Source of the DNA: Candidatus Pantoea floridensis
GTDB lineage: Bacteria > Pseudomonadota > Gammaproteobacteria > Enterobacterales > Enterobacteriaceae
NCBI RefSeq assembly: GCF_900215435.1
Contig: NZ_OCMY01000001.1
Span: 1,736,001-1,800,000, forward strand
Length of the DNA: 64,000 nt
Direction: 5' to 3'
Shown here: positions 18,185-25,692 of the stretch, in pieces
Layout: every line of letters starts with the position of its first letter
How positions within the stretch are numbered: the stretch's first letter is position 1
Made by a program: the position numbers and the translations under genes
The notes under the pieces: generated by a model
Database searches by the model: none
Told to the model about the DNA's origin: nothing
The model's input: only the letters and a program-made list of their open reading frames with translations

Positions 18185-19876
18185 TTACAGCGTTTTAGCC
18201 GGTGCGCCCGCAGGTGCCTGGCACCAGTTATTGGCAGCTTTAATTCCACCATCTGGAGAGGTATAACCGAGGCAACCTAAAATCGTATCAAACAGCTCAA
18301 CATGACGATGCGTTTTACCTACGCGCTGCTGCGCCTGCAAGCGCTCGAAGTTGCTGCGGTTGGTTGGGTCTGCCAGATACTTATCGGAAGCCCAGACAAT
18401 CATCGGCACGCGGAACTGCTCTGGCGGTGCCATCTCGCGCGGGGTACCGTGCAGATGCATATTCTCGCTGATCGATTCACCATGGTCAGCGGCGTAGAAC
18501 ACTATCGCCTTCTTATCACGCAGCTGATCGAGCACGCTATCCAGCATGGTATCCACGTATAAAACGGAGTTGTCATAAGCATTGATCAACTGCGCTTTAC
18601 TGCAGGTTTCATCAACCCCCATGCACTCTGGTTTATAGCGCGCGAAATCACGCGGGTAGCGCTGGGAATAAAGGTAGTGCGAACCTTTGGTATGCAGAAT
18701 CACTACATGCTTACCTTTCGGGAAACGCTGCAGCGAGGCTTGCAGTTCAGGCACTAACAGCATGTCATCCACCGCCTTGCCCTGATTGCGCTTCTCAGAA
18801 CCAATCTGCTCACGGAATGAGAAGTTGTTGGTATCTGCATTATCGTAGAACCACACTTCACTCTGCATAGCGAACAGCTCAGAGGTGAAGCCCAGCTCTT
18901 TCAGCACCGCAAAAATGTTTTGTTCTTTCAACGTGCGGCCTGGGTTGTCCATGGTGCCGCCTTCGCGCACAAACATGCAGCGCAGCGAGAGCTTGGTAGC
19001 GGTATCACATGATTCGCCGCGGAAAGCGACCAGGTTTTTCTCTTTCGACAATTTCGGTGTGGTGTCGCGATCGTAGCCCAGCATCCCCATATGGTCCCAG
19101 CGCGTGGTTTCACCAATCACAAACACCATATAAGTATCGTCAATGCCTGGCGGCGCAACGTAGGTGAACTTTTTCGCCGGATCCAGCAGCTCTTTGCCAT
19201 CCCACTCTTCATCCACTTTGGTCCAGGCGAACAGTCCTAGCGCCGCGATCCAGTTTGATGGCAGATAGGAGTGCGCCACGACCCCGCCGTAACTCGGCAA
19301 ATCGATGTTAGTGATCTCTTCGTTAACTTTCTGCAACTTGTCAAAATAGCGAATAGGCAGCCACACCAGCGCCACGCTCAGCAACAGAATCACCACGGGT
19401 TTAAGACGTTGACCCGGCGTTTTCAACTGTTCGATTAGCGTTTGGCTAAGGTTATTACTCCAAATTAGCAACAGCGGCAGCGCACTCACCAGCACCATCC
19501 ACAGCACGAAACGCAGGCCAATCACTTCTTTAGAGAGATCGACATCGGTAGTCATCACCGAAGCAATGATGCCGTAGCCGATCACCACATTGAAGAACGC
19601 CATGTAATAGGCTGCAGCAACCGAAATCACCACAATTAGGCTGGCCAGAACGCGATAAGCCCATTTACCGCCCAGCGACAGCAAGCGCATCAGGAAGAAA
19701 GTCAGCAACACGGCCGCCATCACTTCCGCGGCAGCAGAGAGCCAGTTAGAGAGCGTCGATTGGGTTAAAAAACCGTCAAAACGGCGATAAAATATCGGCA
19801 AATTCAATAAGATGCCGAGATACAAAGCAAGCAGCAGTGACAGCTTTTGCTGCGTTAAACTTTTAATATAATTCAT
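18185..19876 (-). CDS. eptB: Kdo2-lipid A phosphoethanolamine 7''-transferase EptB
   Basis: Inner-membrane enzyme that adds phosphoethanolamine to the outer Kdo of lipopolysaccharide, altering surface charge. The product is 563 residues, as in E. coli. Five transmembrane helices occupy about residues 10-190. The periplasmic alkaline-phosphatase-like domain has the nucleophile Thr in VIGETTRWDHMGMLGYDR, plus HTKGSH and AADHGES metal-site motifs and paired cysteines (CDTATKLSLRCMF). It ends downstream of the tRNA-Pro promoter, the same neighbourhood as in E. coli. Confidence 0.95.
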   Translation of the reverse strand: MNYIKSLTQQKLSLLLALYLGILLNLPIFYRRFDGFLTQSTLSNWLSAAAEVMAAVLLTFFLMRLLSLGGKWAYRVLASLIVVISVAAAYYMAFFNVVIGYGIIASVMTTDVDLSKEVIGLRFVLWMVLVSALPLLLIWSNNLSQTLIEQLKTPGQRLKPVVILLLSVALVWLPIRYFDKLQKVNEEITNIDLPSYGGVVAHSYLPSNWIAALGLFAWTKVDEEWDGKELLDPAKKFTYVAPPGIDDTYMVFVIGETTRWDHMGMLGYDRDTTPKLSKEKNLVAFRGESCDTATKLSLRCMFVREGGTMDNPGRTLKEQNIFAVLKELGFTSELFAMQSEVWFYDNADTNNFSFREQIGSEKRNQGKAVDDMLLVPELQASLQRFPKGKHVVILHTKGSHYLYSQRYPRDFARYKPECMGVDETCSKAQLINAYDNSVLYVDTMLDSVLDQLRDKKAIVFYAADHGESISENMHLHGTPREMAPPEQFRVPMIVWASDKYLADPTNRSNFERLQAQQRVGKTHRHVELFDTILGCLGYTSPDGGIKAANNWCQAPAGAPAKTL

Positions 19877-20103
19877 GAAAATATTTATTCCCGACCTGGT
19901 GTCGTTGTATCAACCGTTATGTGACTATTTAAAGGCAGTAGAGTTCGCTAAACCGCGGAAAAAGCGTGACGCAACGTGCAGGATCGGGACGATTCTGATT
20001 GGCGATAGGGCGATGACGCGAAGCGGAGCAGTAGAACATTTAACCAATGGTTAGACCAGAAAAATTTTTTCATCGGACCAATCGGCGTAATATTCAGATG
20101 TAA

Positions 20104-20127
20104 AAAAGGCCCCCGCAGGAGCCTTTT
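20104..20127 (-). terminator. ohr terminator
   Basis: A 10-bp stem AAAAGGCTCC / GGGGCCTTTT (one G-T pair) with a 4-base loop ends on the minus strand in a T-rich run (CCTTTTTTTAC), 17 bases past the ohr stop codon. Confidence 0.85.
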
Positions 20128-20143
20128 ATTTTATCAACATCAA

Positions 20144-20572
20144 TTAGTTAATGATGTTCAGCGTTACGTCAATGTTGCCGCGCGTAGCATTGGAATAAGG
20201 GCAAACAATGTGCGCCGCATCAACCAGTTTCTGTGCTTCGGCAGCATCCATGTCTGGCAGATGGATATTCAATTTGGCCTCAATACCGAAACCGTTCGGG
20301 ATCGGGCCGATGCCCACTTCACCTTCAATCCACGCCTCTTTTGGCATGGTAATTTTATCGCGGCCGGCAACAAATTTCATCGCGCCAAGGAAACACGCCG
20401 AATAACCCGCAGCAAACAACTGCTCTGGATTAGTCACTTCGCCGCCTGCGCCACCCATCTCTTTTGGCACGCCCAGTTTTACATCCAGCACGTTATCTGA
20501 AGAAGTAGCACGACCATCACGACCACCGGTAGCTTTAGCTTTTGCAGTGTAAACAACTTTCTCTAAAGACAT
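20144..20572 (-). CDS. ohr: Organic hydroperoxide resistance protein Ohr (OsmC family)
   Basis: Thiol peroxidase that reduces organic and lipid hydroperoxides in the cytoplasm using lipoyl-protein electrons. The 142-residue product has the two reactive cysteines of Ohr, Cys60 in GYSACF and Cys124 in HIVCPYSN. It belongs to the Ohr branch rather than OsmC, judged by the opening (MSLEKVVYTAKA) and the NPEQLFAAGY motif. The upstream gene on the same strand is ohrR. A 13-base motif shared with the ohrR promoter lies 18 bases before its ATG, which suggests OhrR repression. Confidence 0.94.
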   Translation of the reverse strand: MSLEKVVYTAKAKATGGRDGRATSSDNVLDVKLGVPKEMGGAGGEVTNPEQLFAAGYSACFLGAMKFVAGRDKITMPKEAWIEGEVGIGPIPNGFGIEAKLNIHLPDMDAAEAQKLVDAAHIVCPYSNATRGNIDVTLNIIN

Positions 20573-20589
20573 AATAACCTCATTAATTC

Positions 20590-20602
20590 GCTATATAATC
20601 GC
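20590..20602 (-). promoter_or_regulatory. Candidate OhrR operator upstream of ohr
   Basis: The word GCTATATAATCGC (plus-strand reading) recurs with two mismatches (GCTAGATAATTGC) upstream of ohrR at nearly the same distance from the ATG (18 versus 22 bases). Shared placement upstream of a MarR-type repressor and its expected target suggests an operator; this is inference. Confidence 0.5.
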
Positions 20603-20667
20603 GCACTACTTATTATGCGCAAGCCTGAACTTCATGGTGTGGGATGTCGAGACAGCGACTTCCCGAA

Positions 20668-21132
20668 TTACTTAGCGCGAGACAAACTGTCGCGCAAATC
20701 GTCCAACTGGCCTTTCAGCAACGCCATCGCATCATCATCGCAGGCGGTCGCACACTGAATGGCTTCCGGAATACTTGCGGCTTTGGCACGTAACGCACGC
20801 CCCTCATCGGTTAGCGTTACCACCACCTGGCGTTCATCCTGACGTGAACGCTGGCGGCGCAATAAGCCGGCGCTTTCCAGACGTTTCAATAGTGGCGTCA
20901 GCGTTGCCGAATCAAGAAACAGCTGCTCGCCAATCTCCGATACCGTGACATCATCCTGATTCCACAGCACCAACATGACCAGATATTGCGGATAGGTAAT
21001 CTCCAGCGTTGACAGCAGCTGACGATAGACTTTGTGCATCGCGAGATTCGCCGAGTACAGCGCAAAGCAGAGCTGCTGATCTAACTGAAGTGGCGCCTGC
21101 TTCACTTTTTTGTCATCTTGATTACTGTTCAT
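20668..21132 (-). CDS. ohrR: MarR-family organic hydroperoxide repressor OhrR
   Basis: Peroxide-sensing repressor of ohr, 154 residues from the ATG at 21132. An in-frame codon 75 bases upstream would run into the promoter and is rejected. The conserved sensing cysteine is Cys22 in [10 protein letters not shown]. The winged-helix region is at about residues 45-105 with [20 protein letters not shown] as the recognition-helix segment and [11 protein letters not shown] as the wing. Oxidation of the cysteine by organic peroxides would release DNA. It is divergently transcribed from the HD-domain gene, 62 bases between starts. Confidence 0.92.
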   Translation of the reverse strand: MNSNQDDKKVKQAPLQLDQQLCFALYSANLAMHKVYRQLLSTLEITYPQYLVMLVLWNQDDVTVSEIGEQLFLDSATLTPLLKRLESAGLLRRQRSRQDERQVVVTLTDEGRALRAKAASIPEAIQCATACDDDAMALLKGQLDDLRDSLSRAK

Positions 21133-21153
21133 GAAGTTCAATATAGATAGCGC

Positions 21154-21166
21154 GCTAGATAATTGC
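21154..21166. promoter_or_regulatory. Candidate OhrR operator in the ohrR / HD-hydrolase divergent region
   Basis: GCTAGATAATTGC partners the motif before ohr. It overlaps a perfect palindrome TAGCGCGCTA (21148-21157) and adjoins ATTGC-AA-GCAAT (21162-21173). Binding here could control ohrR and the divergent HD-domain gene together. Confidence 0.45.
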
Positions 21167-21194
21167 AAGCAATCTTTCTCTGGGAGAGTGGAAT

Positions 21195-21788
21195 ATGCGA
21201 GATTCACTGGAAGAGCAAGCGCGCCGTTATGCCACAGAAGCGCATGCTGCTGCGGGCCAGCGCCGTAAATATACGGATGAACCTTACATTGTTCACCCCG
21301 CTGCCGTCGCCGAACTGGTACGGAGCGTTACCGATGACGAACAGATGATTGCCGCCGCCTGGCTGCATGATACGGTTGAAGATACACCCACCACTTTAGA
21401 AGACATTGAACGTCATTTCGGCGCGCGGGTGGCTGAACTGGTAGATATGCTCACTGACAGCGAGCAGCCCGCCGCAAAAAATCGTGCCGCTCGTAAGCTG
21501 GCGCATTTTCGTCATACCGCTGCGGCCTCACCCGAGGCGCAAACCATCAAACTGGCCGATATCATCGATAACACCCGCGCCATCGTGCAATACGATGCTC
21601 ACTTTGCCCGCGTCTATCTGGTTGAAAAACAGATTCAGATTCAACTATTGCGCGAAGGGGATCGGCATTTGTGGCAGCAGGCGGAACAGACAATTAAGCA
21701 AGGTCTTGCTCAATTAGCACAGCCGCCGCACAGCGTGCCGGAAAGCTGGTTCGTGAAACAGGCGGCGAAGTATAGCGACGTAAATTAA
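21195..21788 (+). CDS. Single-domain HD hydrolase, SpoT/MESH1-like (putative ppGpp 3'-pyrophosphohydrolase)
   Basis: The product is 197 residues and consists only of an HD phosphohydrolase domain. Motifs in order are RKYTDEPYIVHP (first metal His), AAWLHDTVEDTP (HD pair and ED), and KLADIIDNT, the pattern of RelA/SpoT-type hydrolase domains and of small alarmone hydrolases. No synthetase, TGS or ACT domain is present, so synthesis of (p)ppGpp is not expected. SD-like GGAGAGTGG precedes the ATG. Its promoter must overlap that of ohrR, which hints at a link with peroxide stress. Activity on (p)ppGpp is inferred from family. Confidence 0.82.
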   Translation: MRDSLEEQARRYATEAHAAAGQRRKYTDEPYIVHPAAVAELVRSVTDDEQMIAAAWLHDTVEDTPTTLEDIERHFGARVAELVDMLTDSEQPAAKNRAARKLAHFRHTAAASPEAQTIKLADIIDNTRAIVQYDAHFARVYLVEKQIQIQLLREGDRHLWQQAEQTIKQGLAQLAQPPHSVPESWFVKQAAKYSDVN

Positions 21789-21790
21789 AA

Positions 21791-21811
21791 AACCCGCCGT
21801 ATAGGCGGGTT
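21791..21811 (-). terminator. yiaG-side terminator between convergent genes
   Basis: An 8-bp stem (AACCCGCC / GGCGGGTT) with a 5-base loop ends on the minus strand in GGGTTTTTTAATTT. It lies directly after the stop of the HD-hydrolase gene on the plus strand but its T-run serves minus-strand transcription from yiaG. Confidence 0.8.
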
Positions 21812-21834
21812 GGAGCACCAAATAAAGCCTGGTG

Positions 21835-22131
21835 TTACTCCAGCAGTTGACGCCCCAGATAGGGGTTTGCTTGCAGCAGCTTCATCAGTTTGCGCGCCGT
21901 AGCGGAAGGACGCGTACGTTGCGCCTCCCAGCTTTTAACTGACGAGACGCTCACCCCCATCACGCGGGCGAATTCATCCACCTGCATGCCGGTCATCTCG
22001 CGTAAACGCTGCGGCTCGGGAACTGAAGCCTGATTGAGTGTAATTTCTGATACGGAAGACTGAGCATCACGTGTCAAAACAATCTGCTCAAGGCTGCTGA
22101 GCAACTCGACCATTGGATCTTTAAATTCCAT
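21835..22131 (-). CDS. yiaG: Helix-turn-helix transcriptional regulator YiaG
   Basis: Small XRE-type DNA-binding protein, 98 residues (E. coli YiaG 96). The start MEFKDPMVELLSSLEQIV and the HTH region MQVDEFARVMGVSVSSVKSW at about residues 49-68, followed by RTRPSATARKLMKLLQANP, follow E. coli YiaG closely. The fold resembles NadS/HigA antitoxins, but no toxin gene lies beside it, so a free-standing regulator is the better reading. A palindrome AGCACC-AAAT-GGTGCT at 22181-22196, 50 bases upstream, may be its own operator (inference). The targets are unknown. Confidence 0.85.
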   Translation of the reverse strand: MEFKDPMVELLSSLEQIVLTRDAQSSVSEITLNQASVPEPQRLREMTGMQVDEFARVMGVSVSSVKSWEAQRTRPSATARKLMKLLQANPYLGRQLLE

Positions 22132-22611
22132 AGAGAACTCCTTAAAAACTCACTATGAAGCACGTGAAAGTAGAGACGTAAGCACCAAATGGTGCTGAAA
22201 CCGACCCGTTTAGGTTGTATCGCGGAGTTATTATTAAACCGATGCGGGACACAGCCTGTTGTGCACTGCAAAAAGATGCCAGGGCAATGCAACAATTGTC
22301 CGGGTTTCTAAGTATGGGTCAGATCCCCGACTTTGCTGCTTGATTCCTGATTATTTTTTATTCTTTCTTATGCCATTACCCGATCGATCATCATAACCGA
22401 TTGACCCACCAGCACTTGCTACCCAACCAGTGCCTAAAACTACGAGTCAGTAGCGTTAAGCAGTGCCTTGATTAAAATCTATTCAAAAAAAGTGCCAATT
22501 CGCTATCAACATGAATTATCTGACTTATTATTAAACACTTATCCCGCACATTCATGGTGCTGCACAGCGCTGCAGCGTTCCCGCACCAGCATGACGCAAA
22601 GAGAAAGGGTT
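22132..22611. other. Divergent intergenic region yiaG / gamma-glutamyltransferase-like gene
   Basis: About 480 bases without a convincing gene. The palindrome AGCACC-AAAT-GGTGCT (22181-22196) lies near yiaG. The remainder is plain sequence; an open frame continues upstream of 22612 from a TTG at 22468 but has no ribosome-binding site and no family similarity, so I treat it as leader. Confidence 0.5.
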
Positions 22612-24210
22612 ATGAGCGATTTGGATTTTACCGCCAGCTATGCCTCACACCGCGTACCTATGATGGGCCGCAACGCGGTTGCTACCTCGCAGCCGCTTGC
22701 AGCACAGGCAGGTATTCGCATGCTGCAACAGGGCGGCAATGCGGTAGATGCCGCAATCGCCAGCGCAATGGCGCTCACGGTGTTAGAGCCGACGGGCAAC
22801 GGCCTCGGTAGCGATGCTTTTGCCATTATCTGGGATGGCAAACAGCTGCAGGGATTGAATGCTTCAGGACGTTCACCGGCGGCATGGAGCCCAGCACGTT
22901 TCGCCGGATATAACGCGATGCCGGAAATCGGTTGGGAATCCGTCACGGTGCCTGGCGCGGTATCGGCTTGGGTAACCCTGGCTGAACGCTTTGCCACCCT
23001 GCCGCTCACCACGCTGGCACAGCCGGCGATAGCGTATGCACGTGAAGGTTTCCCGGTTTCGCCGCTGATAGGTCACCTATGGCAGCGCGGCTATAACAAA
23101 CTGAAAGATCAACCCGGCTTCGTCGAGTGCTTTGCGCCCGATGGCCTGCCGCCACGCGCCGGTGAGCTCTTCCGTAATCCGGCGCAAGCCACTACCTTGC
23201 AAAAAATCGCCGAAACGCGTGGCGAAGCTTTCTATCGCGGCGAACTCGCCGAAAAGATGGTGGCGTTTGCCAAACAGCACGGCGCATCCCTCACTATGTC
23301 TGACCTGGATAACCATCGCGCCGATTGGGTTGATCTGCTGTCGCGTCCGTTTGCCGGTGGATCGGTGCAGGAACTGCCCCCCAATGGCCAGGGCATCGCC
23401 ACCTTGATTGCGCTGGGCATTCTCGAGCAGTGGGATATTGGCCGCTATACGCCGGATTCGGTGCCGTGGCTGCATCTCTCTATTGAGGCGATGAAACTGG
23501 CGCTGGTCGATCTGGATCGCTACGTCAGCGATTACGATCACCTTGAATTCCCTGCCGAACTGCTGTTGAGCGATCGCTATCTTCAGCAGCGTGCACAGCT
23601 GATCGACCCTGATAAAGCCGGAGATTTTACCTTTGGCGCACCGCAGCAGAGCGGCACGGTCTATGTTACCACCGCCGATGCCAGCGGCATGATGGTTTCC
23701 TTTATACAATCCAACTTTATGGGCTTTGGCTCGGGCGTGGTGGTGCCAGGCACCGGCATCAGTCTGCAGAACCGCGGCTGTGGGTTCTCGCTCGATGCGC
23801 AACATCCGAACGTGGTGGCAGGCGGTAAACGTCCGTTCCACACCATTATTCCGGCGTTTGCTTTAGATGCTGCGGGACAGCCGCTGATGTCGTTTGGCGT
23901 GATGGGCGGTCCAATGCAGGCGCAAGGCCATCTGCAGCTGGCGCTACGTATCATGCAGCATAAACAAAACCCGCAGGCGGCGATTGATGCGCCGCGCTGG
24001 CGCGTTGAGCAAGGGCGTTCAGTGGTGGTCGAACCGGGTATCGATCGCAACGCGTTGGCAAAATTACGTGAAATGGGGCATCTGATCACGCTCGAAGATC
24101 CCCTTCTCGGCTATAACTTCGGCGGCGCGCAGGCGATTGTTCGCGATCCACAAGGTTTCTATATCGCCGCAACGGAAAGCCGCAAAGATGGACAGGCGCT
24201 GGTGTTTTAA
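22612..24210 (+). CDS. Gamma-glutamyltransferase family protein (YwrD-like)
   Basis: Ntn-hydrolase of the gamma-glutamyltransferase family, 532 residues from the ATG at 22612 (GAAAGGG 4 bases upstream). The large-subunit part carries QQGGNAVDAAIASAMALTVLEP and GNGLGSDAFAI. The self-cleavage site and nucleophile should be the Thr in SGTVYVTTAD at about residue 348, followed by small-subunit motifs MGFGSGVVVPGTG and FHTIIPAFA. No signal peptide is visible, unlike periplasmic E. coli Ggt, so it resembles Bacillus YwrD-type proteins and is probably cytoplasmic. The substrate (glutathione, gamma-glutamyl or acyl compounds) cannot be told from sequence alone. Confidence 0.85.
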   Translation: MSDLDFTASYASHRVPMMGRNAVATSQPLAAQAGIRMLQQGGNAVDAAIASAMALTVLEPTGNGLGSDAFAIIWDGKQLQGLNASGRSPAAWSPARFAGYNAMPEIGWESVTVPGAVSAWVTLAERFATLPLTTLAQPAIAYAREGFPVSPLIGHLWQRGYNKLKDQPGFVECFAPDGLPPRAGELFRNPAQATTLQKIAETRGEAFYRGELAEKMVAFAKQHGASLTMSDLDNHRADWVDLLSRPFAGGSVQELPPNGQGIATLIALGILEQWDIGRYTPDSVPWLHLSIEAMKLALVDLDRYVSDYDHLEFPAELLLSDRYLQQRAQLIDPDKAGDFTFGAPQQSGTVYVTTADASGMMVSFIQSNFMGFGSGVVVPGTGISLQNRGCGFSLDAQHPNVVAGGKRPFHTIIPAFALDAAGQPLMSFGVMGGPMQAQGHLQLALRIMQHKQNPQAAIDAPRWRVEQGRSVVVEPGIDRNALAKLREMGHLITLEDPLLGYNFGGAQAIVRDPQGFYIAATESRKDGQALVF

Positions 24211-24349
24211 TTTGCCCGGTGCGCCCGTTGTACACACCAGACCATTGCACTATTCTTTAGGACCATTTTCGCAAAAATTTTAATCCCGAATAATTCGAGC
24301 ATTGGCTTGGAATAGGATGGGAGAAAGCCATTATCACAGGAGTTGAATT

Positions 24350-25063
24350 ATGGCGTCAGGATTATCCCGCATCTGGATGCGTACCGGCATGCTGATGGTC
24401 AGCGCATTGGTGGTGTTGCAACTCACCGCCTGTGGCGACAAAGAGGGCGATCAGCGTAAAGCTTTCAGTGATTTCCTTCAAAATACCGTGATGCGTAGCG
24501 GCGAGCATCTGCCCAGCCTGAGTGAAAACCAGAAGCAGACCTTCGGTAACTACGCCAGCGATTACGCCATCCTGTATGGCTTCTCACAGCAGGCGAACCA
24601 GGCAATTGATCAAGGTATGCGTCCCGTTGTCGATGAATTGGCCGCGATTCGTGTACCGCAGGATTATTTAACCCGCCGCGACAGCCTGCGCCAGGCGAGC
24701 AGTAATTTGAGTGTGCTGACACAGCAGATTCAGAGCGCCAAAATGCAGGCCGACAGCAGCAAAGCCACGCTGAAGCAGCCGGACGATCTGAAAAAAGTCT
24801 ACGATGCCGCCTTCGCTAAAGTCGTCACACAGCCGGCCAGCACGCTGATTCCGCTACTGCCGCAGCTGCAGGCATTAAGCCAGGCGGCAGTGCAAACCGG
24901 GGATTATCTGCAATCGCAAGGCGCACGCGTTACCTTTAATGACGGCGGCGTGCAATTCCCAACGCAGGATCAGGCGACGCAGTACAACACGCTAATGAGC
25001 AATCTTTCCAGTAACGCGCAGGCGCTCACACAAGCGCAAAACGCGGTGCAAGGCGGTTTGTAA
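24350..25063 (+). CDS. yiaF: DUF3053 lipoprotein YiaF
   Basis: Predicted lipoprotein of 237 residues. The signal peptide ends in the lipobox VLQLTAC (Cys28), followed by GDKEGDQRKAFSDFLQNTVM, which closely matches E. coli YiaF. The rest is helical and Gln/Ala-rich, likely periplasmic. SD AGGAG sits 6 bases before the ATG. The function is unknown. In E. coli yiaF and yiaG are near neighbours, as here. Confidence 0.88.
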   Translation: MASGLSRIWMRTGMLMVSALVVLQLTACGDKEGDQRKAFSDFLQNTVMRSGEHLPSLSENQKQTFGNYASDYAILYGFSQQANQAIDQGMRPVVDELAAIRVPQDYLTRRDSLRQASSNLSVLTQQIQSAKMQADSSKATLKQPDDLKKVYDAAFAKVVTQPASTLIPLLPQLQALSQAAVQTGDYLQSQGARVTFNDGGVQFPTQDQATQYNTLMSNLSSNAQALTQAQNAVQGGL

Positions 25064-25082
25064 AACGTTGAGTCATTTTCCG

Positions 25083-25255
25083 GGGTCGCCATAAATGGCG
25101 TAATACCCGTTAGTTAAGCGTGAATCGGTCACCATGAATGGTGACCCCACGTGGATATAGCCGGGTTTTCGTAGGGTGCGCATTCATGCGCACCTGCATA
25201 AAAAGCCCTTTTTTTGCTTAATTCAGTGGCATTACGCCATAAAGGGCGGCCCTAC
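25083..25255. repeat. Degenerate cluster of GTAG-type palindromes downstream of yiaF
   Basis: Several related imperfect and perfect 20-bp palindromes lie in 170 bases. They are GGTCGCCATAAATGGCG (25085 on, decayed), GGTCACCATGAATGGTGACC (25127-25146, perfect) and GGTGCGCATTCATGCGCACC (25175-25194, perfect, preceded by GTAG). A minus-strand GTAG-headed relative ends at 25255. They belong to the same family as the array at 29472. Confidence 0.75.
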
Positions 25256-25342
25256 AAACCGCCCTTGCTCGTCTCCTGATGGGTTCACCTCTTTTCAGAT
25301 TTTCGTCACTTCCTTACAGCGCGCTTTTCTGCTGCACGATAG

Positions 25343-25552
25343 TGTGATCTGACGCATTTTCGACCACAAATTGTTTGTGACGAAGATCACATTTACACAA
25401 CAAACCAACGCCAATAAAAGGTGATTCAAGTCACATTCATCACCTTGTTTTGCTTAAAAATCCGTCATCGTTGCTTTCTTACAGCTCTTTTTTGTGATCG
25501 ATGTCACCTTATAGCCCCCTCACCACCCCAAATTAGCGTGATCTGCATCACA
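25343..25552 (+). promoter_or_regulatory. mtlA promoter region with four to five CRP-like sites
   Basis: CRP-type half-site pairs with 6-base spacing occur at 25376-25391 (TGTGA-CGAAGA-TCACA, perfect), 25420-25435 (GGTGA-N6-TCACA), 25493-25508 (TGTGA-N6-TCACC) and 25537-25552 (CGTGA-N6-TCACA). A weaker one is at 25343-25358. The E. coli mtl promoter is likewise controlled by multiple CRP sites, so strong catabolite control of mannitol use is expected. Confidence 0.85.
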
Positions 25553-25692
25553 CTAAGCCCGTGCTCTACGCAGCGTAATAAACTAGTGCTAGAGTCCGCC
25601 TGCATACAGTAATGCCACGGCCCCCGCCGTAACGTTCAAACAAAAACAAACGCGCTCTCTTATTGCAGCGCGTCTCAATAAGGGGTGGGTTT

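Noticed and set aside
21835..22131. Antitoxin of a toxin-antitoxin pair
   Set aside because: The HTH protein matches YiaG and no small toxin gene adjoins it.
22468..22611. TTG-started extension of the gamma-glutamyltransferase-like gene
   Set aside because: No SD and no family-like sequence; the ATG at 22612 has a good SD.
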